Source of the DNA: Asticcacaulis tiandongensis
Lineage (GTDB): Bacteria > Pseudomonadota > Alphaproteobacteria > Caulobacterales > Caulobacteraceae
DNA: 64,000 nt
Assembly: GCF_006475605.1 (NCBI RefSeq)
Contig: NZ_SSBC01000010.1
Span: forward strand, 1,240,001-1,304,000
Direction of reading: 5' to 3'
How positions within the stretch are numbered: position 1 is the stretch's first letter; each line of letters begins with the position of its first letter. Of this stretch, positions 37,982 through 48,043 are shown piece after piece. A model generated the notes under the pieces. That model did not search any database. It was not told where the DNA came from and saw only the letters and a program-made list of their open reading frames with translations. The position numbers and the translations under genes were made by a program.

Positions 37982-38854
37982 TTATATCCTGCCGGAACGC
38001 ACAGCAGAAATCCCGTGTCTATAGCCTTCAATTCTTCCCATTAATACATGATAGTAATATTTCGCTCTGGGCAAATTTAATTTCATAGTAAAAATCAGCA
38101 CCCCACCTAAGGCCCTTAAGACATAGTTCATAGCAAACCCTATGGGAAAATTATGTATTCCCATCACATAGCCCATGCCACGTGCATATCCACGCGCCTT
38201 CTGAAGCATTTTTTCATCCGGCCTGTAGATGTTCAGTTCTTCGTGGTGGGCGTAAATATTGGGATCATAATAGGCTGTGAAACCGTTTTTCAGAGCCCTC
38301 AATACTATGTCCTGGCCTTCATTAGCCTGCCATATTGTACTGGCACCGATGCCAATAGCTTCATCATACCTCAGGCCTGACTCAAACACTTCTTTTTTAA
38401 AAAAAGTCACCCATTCAATCTGCGTGGTAAATACGTTATGACGACTAACGGCCTGAGCAACAGTCTCATACCGGCCATTTATAGATCGCAGCGCCTTATC
38501 AACGGCACGTCCGCATAATATATCCGCATTCTCCTCTTTTATTTTCAGGAAAACTTTCTGAAGCAGGTCATCCGGATAGATGCAATCATCATCCGGAAAA
38601 CACAGTATATCCCCATCCGCCTGATTGATGCCTGCATTTCTGCCACGGCTTAAGCCACGCATCTCAGGACAGTGCAGATATTTCAGACTATAGCTGACTG
38701 CAGACGAGTCTATAAATTTCAAAATATCATTATCTGCGTTCTGATCTACTATTATCAGCTCAAAGCTGGGATAGTCTTGCGTCTTCAGACTATCAATGAA
38801 ATCAAAAACTTCTTTTTTCCTCCCCAGAGTAGACATTATAAGTGAGAATTTCAT
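37982..38854 (-). CDS. Family 2-type glycosyltransferase, low GC
   Basis: 290 residues from ATG 38854 (GGGAAG upstream). GT-A fold start FSLIMSTLGRKKEVFDFIDSL; FPDDDCIYPDD is the DxD-like metal motif, and RGLSRGRNAGI the conserved Arg region. Probably transfers a sugar for LPS or capsule. Base composition is visibly lower in GC than neighbouring genes, suggesting recent acquisition. Overlaps or abuts the next GT gene upstream. Donor and acceptor unknown. Confidence 0.85.
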   Translation of the reverse strand: MKFSLIMSTLGRKKEVFDFIDSLKTQDYPSFELIIVDQNADNDILKFIDSSAVSYSLKYLHCPEMRGLSRGRNAGINQADGDILCFPDDDCIYPDDLLQKVFLKIKEENADILCGRAVDKALRSINGRYETVAQAVSRHNVFTTQIEWVTFFKKEVFESGLRYDEAIGIGASTIWQANEGQDIVLRALKNGFTAYYDPNIYAHHEELNIYRPDEKMLQKARGYARGMGYVMGIHNFPIGFAMNYVLRALGGVLIFTMKLNLPRAKYYYHVLMGRIEGYRHGISAVRSGRI

Positions 38855-38873
38855 TCGGCGCTTCCCGGCAGCA

Positions 38874-39761
38874 TTACATTTCAAGTATTTTTTTAGTATT
38901 CAGTTGACCTGAACCCCAGTCTATTAAGGCCATTATATTACCCGTTAGCCGCCCCCTTCGGTCTACCCATGGTTCAGGTGCAATACTTTTCAGCGTATTT
39001 GCGAACAGATTTCTGAAGTTCCCGTACCACATCTGCCACCAGGAAATACTACCCTTGCGCTTAATATATATACGATTGGCGATCTGCGAGTAGCCCAGAC
39101 GCTTACCGGGACTACGGCCGGATGCCTTATTGCCCAAATGGACCCCCCTCATTTGGGTCGCCTTGACCACCTCACCATGATAAGCCATTTGTCTTGAAAA
39201 ATCAACGTCTTCCAACCATGCATAAAGCGGCAGCATTTCATCAAAAACAAGTCTGTTTTCACGTACAGGCCCCATACGAACGGCCATATTGCAGCCATAA
39301 CCGTTGAATACCGGCCACACCTCATCCCCGTTGTTCGCGCCAAAGCCCTCAAGCAACTGCCGCCCTTGTTCAAAATCGAGTCCAGGTCCGCTAATGCCGT
39401 CAGCCAGCACATCGCCCGTAGCGACAACCACATCGTGGCGCAGGCTGAACAACCGCTCCACCGCCTCCAGAAAATCTGCCGCAGGCAAAAAATCGTCATC
39501 AAAGAAGACCACCACATCCGCCTGGGTAACGTCCATGATAGCGTTGCGTTGATGTGACGAGCCTACAGGGCCGTTGACAATGCGCAGATTGGGCACACAG
39601 GCGCTAAGGGTCTGTGAATCAACATCTTCAGGTCTGGCGGGGCAGATAAGGAACTCATCCGGCAGACGAGTTTGACGGGCCATATATCTTACGGTGTCAG
39701 ACAAAAGGTTTCTGCGGCCCGCCGTAGCAATACCAATGGCAATCCTCAGCCTTTGCGACAT
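38874..39761 (-). CDS. Family 2-type glycosyltransferase
   Basis: 295 residues; RIAIGIATAGRRNLLSDTVRYM start, SSHQRNAIMDVTQADVVVFFDDDFLP with DDD metal motif, and AWLEDVDFSRQMAY acceptor/catalytic region. Probably acts on the same glycan as the next gene (19 bases downstream). Between kdsB and kdsD, which points to LPS core or O-chain assembly. Confidence 0.86.
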   Translation of the reverse strand: MSQRLRIAIGIATAGRRNLLSDTVRYMARQTRLPDEFLICPARPEDVDSQTLSACVPNLRIVNGPVGSSHQRNAIMDVTQADVVVFFDDDFLPAADFLEAVERLFSLRHDVVVATGDVLADGISGPGLDFEQGRQLLEGFGANNGDEVWPVFNGYGCNMAVRMGPVRENRLVFDEMLPLYAWLEDVDFSRQMAYHGEVVKATQMRGVHLGNKASGRSPGKRLGYSQIANRIYIKRKGSISWWQMWYGNFRNLFANTLKSIAPEPWVDRRGRLTGNIMALIDWGSGQLNTKKILEM

Positions 39762-39904
39762 ATGGTTTCTCTCAAAATATGCGTGTTAGTCCGGGAACGC
39801 CACAGAACCAGCATATGCCCTCCCTCTTCAGACTGTCACAGCAAGTTTCGGGCCAGACCTTGGTAAAACGCATCCCCGTTGAGATAGCCTTCAAATCAAA
39901 GGCT

Positions 39905-40888
39905 TTATACCAGACCCGCTCTGAGGCAATCATGTATATGCAACAGGCCTACCGGCTTTTTGTCGGCATCAACCACAAACACCGTGGTGATCTTCTTGTC
40001 GTTCATCAGGCCCAGCGCTTCGACGGCCAGCATCTCAGGGGCGACGGTGCGCGGATGGCGTGAGGCCACTTCACCGGCGGTCTTTTCCAAAAGCCCCTCC
40101 AGATTACGCCGCAGATCGCCATCGGTAATGACCCCGATCAGTTGCCCCTCTGCATCCACCAGACCGGCCACACCAAAGGCTTTTGAGGTTATGGTCAGGA
40201 TGACATCGCTCATCGGCGCGGCTTCACTGACCAGCGGCAAAGCCTCTGCGCCATGCATCAATGCAGCCACTTTCAGAAGCTGCGCCCCCAGCTTGCCGCC
40301 GGGGTGGAACACACGAAACTGTTCCTTGCTGAAATCACGGCGCTCCATGACGGCCACGGCCAGCGCATCCCCCAGCGCCAGCGTCGCCGTCGTTGAGGTC
40401 GTCGGTGCCATGCCAATGGCGCAGGCTTCCGGCGCATCGGGCAGCACAAGCGCCACATCGGCGGTTTTCAGCAGCGTACTTTGCGGGCGACCGGCGACGC
40501 CGATCAGCGGAATGGAAAAACGACGTGTATGCGCCACTATGTCCGACAGCTCTGCCGTCTCGCCAGAATTGGACAAGACCAGACAGGTATCGTCCGGCGT
40601 AATCATCCCTAAATCGCCATGACTGGCCTCTGCCGGATGGACAAAATAGGCGGGTGTCCCCGTTGAGGCCAGAGTTGCGGCAATTTTGCGCGCAATATGG
40701 CCGGATTTACCCATTCCGGACAATATAACCCGCCCACGGGTCTGATAGATCAGATCGACCGCCGCTACGAACTTATCCCCCAGCGTATCGGCCATGAGCC
40801 GGAGTGCATCCGCTTCGATCCGCAGCACCTCGGCACCGGTTTTGAGAATGCGGGCCGTCGTATCGGCATCAGGGGCTTGCGAAGTCAT
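39905..40888 (-). CDS. kdsD: Arabinose-5-phosphate isomerase
   Basis: 327 residues. SIS domain (about 35-180; GMGKSGHIARKIAATLASTG, HGDLGMI) plus two CBS domains (about 205-325), the KdsD/KpsF layout. Makes D-arabinose-5-P for KdsA. Completes, with kdsA and kdsB, most of the CMP-Kdo route; kdsC is not in this window. Confidence 0.96.
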   Translation of the reverse strand: MTSQAPDADTTARILKTGAEVLRIEADALRLMADTLGDKFVAAVDLIYQTRGRVILSGMGKSGHIARKIAATLASTGTPAYFVHPAEASHGDLGMITPDDTCLVLSNSGETAELSDIVAHTRRFSIPLIGVAGRPQSTLLKTADVALVLPDAPEACAIGMAPTTSTTATLALGDALAVAVMERRDFSKEQFRVFHPGGKLGAQLLKVAALMHGAEALPLVSEAAPMSDVILTITSKAFGVAGLVDAEGQLIGVITDGDLRRNLEGLLEKTAGEVASRHPRTVAPEMLAVEALGLMNDKKITTVFVVDADKKPVGLLHIHDCLRAGLV

Positions 40889-40958
40889 AGGGCTTCTCTC
40901 TTAATCAGCAAACAGGCCTGTTATATAGTCTGCACCGCCGCTCTCTGAAAGGACAAAC

Positions 40959-41231
40959 ATGACCCCGCGCATCTCGATTCTGTACTGCACCCAATGCAAC
41001 TGGCTTTTGCGGTCAGGCTGGATGGCGCAGGAACTCCTGTCCACCTTCGGTCAGGACCTGGACGAAGTGGCCCTCATCCCGTCAACCGGCGGGCGGTTCG
41101 AAATCCACGTCAATGACCAGCTGATCTGGGAACGCCAAAGGGACGGCGGCTTTCCCGATGTAAAAATCCTCAAACAACGGGTACGCGACCTGATCGAGCC
41201 GGAACGTGATCTCGGTCACATTGATCGGTAG
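40959..41231 (+). CDS. SelT/SelW/SelH (Rdx) family redox protein
   Basis: 90 residues, thioredoxin-like. ISILYCTQCNWLLRSGWMAQELLSTF has the family CxxC (Cys in place of selenocysteine), and GGRFEIHVN and DGGFPDVKILKQRVRDLIEP complete the fold. Cytoplasmic, probably thiol-redox; partner unknown. Confidence 0.88.
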   Translation: MTPRISILYCTQCNWLLRSGWMAQELLSTFGQDLDEVALIPSTGGRFEIHVNDQLIWERQRDGGFPDVKILKQRVRDLIEPERDLGHIDR

Positions 41232-41239
41232 ATGCACTC

Positions 41240-41276
41240 AAAAAAAAACGCCGGCCCCCTAAGGAACCGGCGCTGT
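41240..41276 (-). terminator. Terminator after the periplasmic GH51 gene
   Basis: Minus strand CGCCGGTTCC-TTAG-GGGGCCGGCG with a run of nine T. It ends the GH43-GntR-GH51 unit. Confidence 0.9.
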
Positions 41277-41298
41277 TCAGGATTGGCAAAAAATACGC

Positions 41299-42885
41299 TT
41301 ACTTAAGCTGTACCACCGTCACCGATTTCGGGGCCAGCTTCAGCACCAGACCGCTATTACCGCCTCTGGCCTCATAAGGCTTAGGCGCCACAACCGAACC
41401 GTTTTCAAAGGTGTTGTGTGCATCGATCTTATCAGCCGTCAGAACACGACCGTTGGCTGATTTGGCAGTAAAGCCCAGCGCCTTGGTGTTCACTTCCAGC
41501 GGACGGTTCGGATCAAGATTGACCAGAGCCAGCCAGATGGTGCCATCGGCACCCTTGGCCGCCGAAATATCGAGCGCAGGCAGCGTGATGTCGCCATGGG
41601 TATATTTCGGAGCCTCATAGCTTACCGGAATATGGGTCGCGCCACGGAAAGGCTTATAGAGATCAAACGCATGATAGGTCGGCGTCAGGATCATCTTTTC
41701 ATTGTCAGTCAGAATAACAGCCTGAAGCACATTCACCGTCTGCGCCAGATTGGCCATCTTCACGCGGTCGGTATATTTGTGGAAGATGTTGAAATGCAAC
41801 GCCGCCACCAGTGCGTCACGCAGGGTATTTTGCTGATACAGGAAGCCCGGACGGGTCTCGTCATCGGTCTTATACCAGGTGCCCCATTCATCGACATAGA
41901 GCGCGACCTTCTTCTCAGGGTCGTACTTGTCCATGATCGCCGAATGCTTCTGCACCAGTTCTTCCATGTGCAGCGCTTCCTTAAGGATCACGGCCCAACC
42001 GGCTTCGTCAAAGCCCATGGAGGGACGTGACGGCGGCCAGTTCAGGCCCGCACTGGTGTAATAGTGCAGCGACAAGGCATGGACATTGTGGTTGCGGTTT
42101 TTCATGGACACTTCAGTCCAGTTATAATCGGCGACATTGGCCCCTGACATGACCTTGATCATACGGGTTTCAGGGGTCTTCTGATCAGGATTATAGTTGT
42201 CAGCAAAGGTCGCAAACTGCTTGAACAGATCAGCCGAATGCTCCGGAGTCATGTCGCCGCCACAGCCCCAGGTCTCATTGCCGATGCCGATATAGTCAAC
42301 AACCCACGGCTTTTCACGGCCATTCTCACGGCGCAATTTGGCATATTGCGAGTTATCGACCGCCGTCAGATATTCAAGCCATTGCGACATTTCACGCGGA
42401 GAACCGGAACCGACATTGGCCGCAATATAGGTCTTGGCACCAATCTGGTCAGCAAAATCAAAGAACTCATGCGTGCCGAAGTGATTGGACTCTTCGACGC
42501 CGCCCCAGATCGTGTTGATCGTTACCGGACGCTGGTCGCGCGGGCCAATGCCGTCTTTCCAGTTATAACGGTCAGCAAAGCACCCGCCGGGCCAGCGGAT
42601 GACCGGCACCCCAAGGTCTTTCAGCGCCTTGGTAACATCATTACGAATGCCGCGCGTATTCGGGATAGGGCTGTCTTCGCCAACCCAAACACCTTCATAG
42701 ATCATGCGGCCCAGATGTTCGGCAAAATGGCCATAGATTTCCGGCGGAATGACATTGGTAGCTTTGGACGCATCAATGGTCACTTCGGTTTTCACCGCCG
42801 CACCCTGTGCCTGCGCCTGTGCCGCAACCATAACCGTTGCGGCCATCGCCACACCGGTCATAAGCGTTTTCAGTCCCGATAACAT
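41299..42885 (-). CDS. GH51 alpha-L-arabinofuranosidase, exported
   Basis: 528 residues from ATG 42885 (GAGGA 9 bases upstream; an in-frame GTG 42906 is less likely). Signal peptide ends near AQAQAQG (about residue 28). The (beta/alpha)8 domain has IGIGNETWG with the acid/base Glu204, and [10 protein letters not shown] with nucleophile Glu333; the C-terminal beta domain follows. Releases terminal arabinofuranose in the periplasm or outside. Last gene of a unit with GH43 and the GntR regulator. A second, signal-less GH51 is at 48044. Confidence 0.94.
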   Translation of the reverse strand: MLSGLKTLMTGVAMAATVMVAAQAQAQGAAVKTEVTIDASKATNVIPPEIYGHFAEHLGRMIYEGVWVGEDSPIPNTRGIRNDVTKALKDLGVPVIRWPGGCFADRYNWKDGIGPRDQRPVTINTIWGGVEESNHFGTHEFFDFADQIGAKTYIAANVGSGSPREMSQWLEYLTAVDNSQYAKLRRENGREKPWVVDYIGIGNETWGCGGDMTPEHSADLFKQFATFADNYNPDQKTPETRMIKVMSGANVADYNWTEVSMKNRNHNVHALSLHYYTSAGLNWPPSRPSMGFDEAGWAVILKEALHMEELVQKHSAIMDKYDPEKKVALYVDEWGTWYKTDDETRPGFLYQQNTLRDALVAALHFNIFHKYTDRVKMANLAQTVNVLQAVILTDNEKMILTPTYHAFDLYKPFRGATHIPVSYEAPKYTHGDITLPALDISAAKGADGTIWLALVNLDPNRPLEVNTKALGFTAKSANGRVLTADKIDAHNTFENGSVVAPKPYEARGGNSGLVLKLAPKSVTVVQLK

Positions 42886-42934
42886 GTCCTTCAATTCCTC
42901 TTTCACACTATTAAAATAAATCAGTCAGATACGG

Positions 42935-43690
42935 CTAATCCATACTACGCTGGGTATCCTCAAGCGCCATGCGCACCAGCGATTCCATACACCAGCGCGC
43001 GGCCCCGACATCGCGGGCCACAATGGCATCAAACACCTTTGCATGGTCTGGCACCGGGTCACGCGGCAGTTTGTTATGCCTCTGTTTGAACTGGGTGGAC
43101 CAGGCCACCGCCGCCCCGATGGATGTGCTTAAGGATATAAGCACTTCGTTGTGACTGGCGGTTAACAGGGCATGGTGGAAATCGAGATCGCCCTTGCGCC
43201 CCGCTTCGGTTTCAAGTGTATGGCGCTCCATACGCTCCAGGCCATCCGCCATGGCTGCAATCTGTTCGTCGGTGCGGCGCGTCGCCGCCAGTCCTGCCGC
43301 CGCCGGCTCGGTAATCAGCCGCAACTCGAACAGGCCCTGAATGAAGCTTTCCGACGGTTCGGTTTCAAACATCCAGCCCAGAACATCGGGATCAAGAATA
43401 TTCCAGCGTGTGCGTTCGGTAACCCGCGTTCCGGCCTTGGGGCGACTTTCGACCATGCCCTTGGCCGCCAGAATACGGATGGCCTCACGATAGGCCGAGC
43501 GAGATATTTTCAGACTTTCGCTCGACTCAATTTCCGAAGGCAGAACCGTGCCCGACGGATAGACGCCCTTCAGGATATCCACCGCCAGACGGTGCGCCAA
43601 AGCGCCATGCAGACGTTCTGACTGGCCCTCCGGCGCAAAGCCGCCTGCCAGTACGTGCGTATTCGATATGTGCGGGTGATCGTCCATCAT
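42935..43690 (-). CDS. GntR-family regulator, FadR subfamily (FCD domain)
   Basis: 251 residues. N-terminal winged helix (AHRLAVDILKGVYPSGTVLPSEIESSESLKISRSAYREAIRILAAKGMVESRPKAGTRV) and C-terminal all-helical FCD domain that binds the inducer and usually a metal (DLDFHHALLTASHNEVL with the conserved Asp/His). Overlaps the GH43 stop by ATGA, so it is co-expressed with the genes it probably controls. Likely effector: an arabinose-derived sugar acid or oligosaccharide (inference). Candidate sites are listed at 47749 and 53848-54149. Confidence 0.92.
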   Translation of the reverse strand: MMDDHPHISNTHVLAGGFAPEGQSERLHGALAHRLAVDILKGVYPSGTVLPSEIESSESLKISRSAYREAIRILAAKGMVESRPKAGTRVTERTRWNILDPDVLGWMFETEPSESFIQGLFELRLITEPAAAGLAATRRTDEQIAAMADGLERMERHTLETEAGRKGDLDFHHALLTASHNEVLISLSTSIGAAVAWSTQFKQRHNKLPRDPVPDHAKVFDAIVARDVGAARWCMESLVRMALEDTQRSMD

Positions 43691-44715
43691 AGCGCTCCCG
43701 ATCTGACTTCGGGCCAGCCGTCAGTGGTCCAGTGCAATGCCTTTATGCGCAAGGTCGGGCGCCCTCGGTTTTCACTGTCATAAGCGTGATAGACAATATA
43801 GTCGCGCCCCTCATCGCGCAGGATATCCACATGCCCCGGCCCCTTGAAACGTCCTGACACATCCATGTCGGCGTGGATAACTCTTCTGCCGCCACCTTCG
43901 GTTAGTTTACGCCCCTGATCATCGACATATGGCCCGGTAACCTTACGGGCGCGACCCACCACAGTGTAATAGCTTGACTCCAACCCACGGCAACAAAAGT
44001 CATAAGATACAAACAGATAATAGTATCCGTCCTGTTTGATAATCACCGGTGCCTCAACCGCCCCCGGCGGCGGACGGCGGGCAATATTGCGCCGCTTGCG
44101 CACCGATTGTTTCAGCTTGCCCGTAGCCGGATCCGCCTCGGCCAACTGTATACCACCCCAGAAACTGCCCCAGGACAACCACTGACGCCCGTCGTCATCA
44201 ATAAAAAGATGACTGTCTATAGCATTGAAGTGGTCTTCAGCCACAGAACGAAGCACAACACCTTCATCTTTCCAGCTAAAAGCTGGATCATCTGTATTTA
44301 GTGTCGGTGTGGTAAGCATGGCAATGACGGACGTATTCTTACCGAACAATGACAGAGAATAGTAAAGCCGGTAAAGCCCGTTATGGAATTGTATGTCAGG
44401 CGCCCACGCGCCGCGCGTCTCAGGCAGTTCCGTCTTAACCCAGTCCGGAAAAGCGGTCATCACCGCGCCTTTGAAATCCCAGTTAATCAGGTCTTTTGAC
44501 GTACGCCAGTGAATAAGCCCCGGCGCTTCGCGCATCTGCGATGTGGAAAACAGATGATAGAGACCGTCCGCCTTGATGATGGTCGGATCATGTACGGGCG
44601 ACAGATTGCCTTTAAGTTCAGGGGATACAGGCGCGACTGTTTCCGCCATCAGGCCGGTTGCGCTCGTCACGCCCACAGCCACTGCGCTCTGGAGCATAAG
44701 CCTTCGGTTAAACAT
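43687..44715 (-). CDS. GH43 arabinan endo/exo-arabinosidase, Tat-type export
   Basis: 342 residues. The N-terminus MFNRRLMLQSAVAVGV has a twin-arginine-like motif and an AxA-like end, so it is exported. Five-bladed propeller with all three catalytic acids: Asp43 (HDPTI, base), Asp167 (NAIDSHLF, pKa modulator) and Glu221 (VEAPVII, acid). This set and length resemble endo-1,5-alpha-L-arabinanases. Its stop overlaps the GntR gene. Confidence 0.92.
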   Translation of the reverse strand: MFNRRLMLQSAVAVGVTSATGLMAETVAPVSPELKGNLSPVHDPTIIKADGLYHLFSTSQMREAPGLIHWRTSKDLINWDFKGAVMTAFPDWVKTELPETRGAWAPDIQFHNGLYRLYYSLSLFGKNTSVIAMLTTPTLNTDDPAFSWKDEGVVLRSVAEDHFNAIDSHLFIDDDGRQWLSWGSFWGGIQLAEADPATGKLKQSVRKRRNIARRPPPGAVEAPVIIKQDGYYYLFVSYDFCCRGLESSYYTVVGRARKVTGPYVDDQGRKLTEGGGRRVIHADMDVSGRFKGPGHVDILRDEGRDYIVYHAYDSENRGRPTLRIKALHWTTDGWPEVRSGAL

Positions 44716-44843
44716 AGCATTTGTCCTTTGTTTTTGGCTTTTTGCAGAAGTCGAAACAGCAAAGGAAAAGAAGGCGCTGCCGTCAGGGAATGAAACGGCA
44801 GCGCCAGTTTGCTCTTACATCGGAGGCAAGAACCCGGATGTTA

Positions 44844-47687
44844 CTAATTCAGACGCCAGCGCAGACCGAGCGAGACATGGCGACCGACAATGAAACCAAG
44901 GTGGTTATGGGTTTTAGGCCCGCCAGACTCAGCAAATTTATAATATTGGTGGCTCATCTCATCCAAAACATTCACGGCATCAAGAGACAGTGAAACCTTA
45001 TCGTTAACATCGTAATTCAGTTGGAAATCCAGACTCGCTTCAGGGCTTACCCAAATACCGAGCGGATTGGCAAAGTTACGCGCCTCATTACGAGCCAAGA
45101 AATCTTCACGCCATACGTACGACAGTCTAGCACCAATTGGACCACGTTCATAAGCGGCCGTTATGTTGTAAGAGAAGTCCGAAACCCCAAAGAAAGACGA
45201 ATTATCCTGACCGATCAACTGACCTGTAGTGAAGTTATAAATCGGGATGTTCTGAGTTGAATCCAACCATGTCGCACTCGCCTGCACTCCAAGACCATCA
45301 AGTAAACCTGGGAGGTAGTCAGGGAAATAGGTCAGCCCCAACTCGATACCCTTGAGTTCACCGTCCGAGGCATTAAGGGGCTGAGAAATAATAAACTTAT
45401 CAGTATTCTGACCAGAATTAAGGATGGTCCTGATTGATACGCCTGGAACCACCAGCCCCTCTATTTCTCGCTTAAAGGCCGTGAGACTTACAACACTGTC
45501 GCGCGCAAAGTACCATTCAACCCCGATATCGGTATTCTTAGAGTGGGCTGCTTTAAGATTAGGGTTACCTTGGTCACCCGTCCCTAAGCCCGTATTAGTT
45601 ATAATCCCCCTGAGTGCCAAATTCGGATTCAAATCGACAAAATCTGGTCTGCGCAAGGTTTCACCATAGTTGTAGCGCAACCGAACCGTGTCCGTAAGAT
45701 CATAACGTAATGTCAGGCTAGGCATGACTTCACGTGTATTTGCAGACCCCGTAGACACCTGCTTTGAAAGACGGTCAACAAAGGTCATATCTGTCTCAAC
45801 CTTCACGTAGCGCAGACCGAAATTGATCAGTAACGGGCGGCTGAACACCTGAGGCTCTATATCTGCCTGGAAATAGGCCGAGGTGGTGACCTCCTGAACA
45901 TCAAAGTCACGATTATAAGGGAAATTTTCCTCAGTAACCAATGACGGTTTGATTGCTTGATATGCCGTGCGGACAGTGTCTGCATTATCGAACAGCCATT
46001 TTGAATTAAACTGGACCCAAGACGTTGGCACATCGGAACGGCCATCGAAGAAGCCTGTGTTCGTCAAAATGGCTTCATCTGGGAAAGAACTTAATAGTCG
46101 GCCCAGCGAACCTATTATATCCTGCTCTCTGTGGTACTGAGTGGCGCCACGATCATCATAACGCACGCCGAAGCTTACCTTTTTCAATATGCCTTCATTC
46201 GCATCCCAGTCACCATCGAGCGAAACGGTCAAGGCATCGCCTTTATGACGGTCCGCGTTGTCAAAGAAGGGGCCGGATGTCCATTGGGAAGCGTCCGTCA
46301 GTACATTAGGTACGTTCGGATCAACAATCTGCCATGATGGCAGGTCGTCTTTCGCATTGAAATCGACGGTAATATTCTGCCCGGCACGCTCGGTCTGAAC
46401 AGCTATGAATGCATTCTCGTAATCACTCTTTTGGTAAGCAATATCACCTATAATGGTAATATTATCCCTTACGCGCCATTTACCATTCAACGCCAAAATG
46501 TGCGTGTCAGTACTGCGCTGCCTGAAGTCCGCTGACTGGAAGCCAAAGACGCTATTAACCGTACGCGTCTTGATTATATTCGTGCCGGGGAAAAGGGTGA
46601 ACTGGGGATTAGGCCCCAATGAACCCCACCAGTCCGCAAACGAGAAGTGCATACGGTTATTGTCATCATTACGATACCCCTCGTAAACATATTCAAGGGT
46701 GTATTCCGCATTCTCATTCGGGCGCCATTGGAAAGCAGTATTTACAGCGGCCCGCTTACGGTCACCATGCACATCCGTGGCTGCCATGGCATCACGGGCG
46801 AGGTAATATGGATATTGCGTCGTCCCATCTACCAAAATGGTCGAACCTTCCGCATAAGGCAACCCATGCTCCATACCCGGCTGCCACGGCGCACGCGGGT
46901 TATCCGGCCAGAACCGCTCCAACGGCACAAAGCCTGCTGGCGGATTTTCCGTCATGAATGGAACCATAGCCCCGGCCATGGTGTTTTGATTACGGAATTT
47001 GTTGCGGTTATAGGAAATATTAATGAGAGCCCCAACTTCACCAACACTGGTGCTCCAGCGGTTGGAAACCAAGGCTGAAAGGTTGGGATTATAGCTGTCA
47101 GCCTGCTCGTTCCACGTGCCGCGTACGGCCGCAGTCGCTTGAAAACCGCGGAAGTTAAATGGACGATGGGTTTGCACATCGATTTGACCGGCAAGACCAT
47201 GCTCAAGCTGCTCTGCTGTTCGGGTCTTATAAACATCGATGCGATTAATCAGGTTAGCAGGAATGTCCTGCAACTGCTGCTGACGACCAGTCGTAGTAAA
47301 CTTTATTCGACCATTCCAGGTCGTCGCAATATCCGGCAATCCACGGATAGTAATGCCACTAGTCTCCCCACCCAGACGACCCGTCACCTGAATACCCGGC
47401 AGGCGTTGCAGCGCCTCGACCACGTTATTGTCCGGCAGCTTGCCGATGTCTTCAGCGATGACCGAGTCAACAATCTGGGTTGAGCGACGCTTGACGTCAA
47501 CGGCCTTAGCCGCACTGGCGCGAACCCCGCGCACAACAACCACTTCGACATCTTCTTCGGCGGCAACGGCATCCTGCGCCGCTACCTGCGTCGCGCCCAT
47601 CATCAACGATGAGGCGGCCACCGTTACCATCAAGGCATGAACGCTCACTTTACGGGCACAATGCGCCCCCGACCCTTTGGTTCTCAT
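44844..47687 (-). CDS. TonB-dependent receptor (arabinan-type locus)
   Basis: 947 residues, complete. Signal peptide (about 1-38), TonB-box-like VEVVVVRG (about 47-54), plug domain (DSVIAEDIGKLPDNNVVEALQRLPGIQVTGR and ITIRGLPDIATTWNGR), then a 22-strand-type barrel ending VSLGLRWRLN with the terminal aromatic/basic pattern of outer-membrane barrels. GGGAG lies before the ATG. Adjacent arabinanase and arabinofuranosidases suggest arabino-oligosaccharide uptake; the ligand is inferred from context. Confidence 0.95.
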   Translation of the reverse strand: MRTKGSGAHCARKVSVHALMVTVAASSLMMGATQVAAQDAVAAEEDVEVVVVRGVRASAAKAVDVKRRSTQIVDSVIAEDIGKLPDNNVVEALQRLPGIQVTGRLGGETSGITIRGLPDIATTWNGRIKFTTTGRQQQLQDIPANLINRIDVYKTRTAEQLEHGLAGQIDVQTHRPFNFRGFQATAAVRGTWNEQADSYNPNLSALVSNRWSTSVGEVGALINISYNRNKFRNQNTMAGAMVPFMTENPPAGFVPLERFWPDNPRAPWQPGMEHGLPYAEGSTILVDGTTQYPYYLARDAMAATDVHGDRKRAAVNTAFQWRPNENAEYTLEYVYEGYRNDDNNRMHFSFADWWGSLGPNPQFTLFPGTNIIKTRTVNSVFGFQSADFRQRSTDTHILALNGKWRVRDNITIIGDIAYQKSDYENAFIAVQTERAGQNITVDFNAKDDLPSWQIVDPNVPNVLTDASQWTSGPFFDNADRHKGDALTVSLDGDWDANEGILKKVSFGVRYDDRGATQYHREQDIIGSLGRLLSSFPDEAILTNTGFFDGRSDVPTSWVQFNSKWLFDNADTVRTAYQAIKPSLVTEENFPYNRDFDVQEVTTSAYFQADIEPQVFSRPLLINFGLRYVKVETDMTFVDRLSKQVSTGSANTREVMPSLTLRYDLTDTVRLRYNYGETLRRPDFVDLNPNLALRGIITNTGLGTGDQGNPNLKAAHSKNTDIGVEWYFARDSVVSLTAFKREIEGLVVPGVSIRTILNSGQNTDKFIISQPLNASDGELKGIELGLTYFPDYLPGLLDGLGVQASATWLDSTQNIPIYNFTTGQLIGQDNSSFFGVSDFSYNITAAYERGPIGARLSYVWREDFLARNEARNFANPLGIWVSPEASLDFQLNYDVNDKVSLSLDAVNVLDEMSHQYYKFAESGGPKTHNHLGFIVGRHVSLGLRWRLN

Positions 47688-48043
47688 GAAATTATCTCCC
47701 TATGATTTTCAATGCCCTTGTCTGGGCATTTAACTTATTATGGCAATAATTGTCGGACATAAGACACACTGTCAATATAGAATATGACAGACAAATTGAA
47801 ATTTAACCACATTTCAGAACAGGCGCGGCATTCCGGCAACATATTACAATATATTGAATTTATTGCATATTTTAAAATGGAAATTATATGCAGGCTTGCA
47901 TGACTTACTCACCCGCCTGATAATTGGTATGACTAATTAAAATAAGCGCCGACTCAAGCGTTATAGACAACACAGACTTGTCCAATAAATGCCCGTGCGG
48001 CCCACAAAATTATCGGGTCATGGCACGGGCCTTAGAAGTGGCC
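47688..48043. promoter_or_regulatory. Promoter region of the TonB receptor with candidate GntR sites
   Basis: 356 AT-rich bases between the cytoplasmic GH51 gene end and the receptor start. TTGTCGGACAt (47750-47760) is a near-perfect 11-base palindrome of the FadR/GntR operator form; a second half-site TGaCAGACAA is at 47785-47794. No gene seen. A small stem GCCC-TTGTCTGGGC-like repeat (47714-47728) lies closer to the ATG. Confidence 0.5.
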
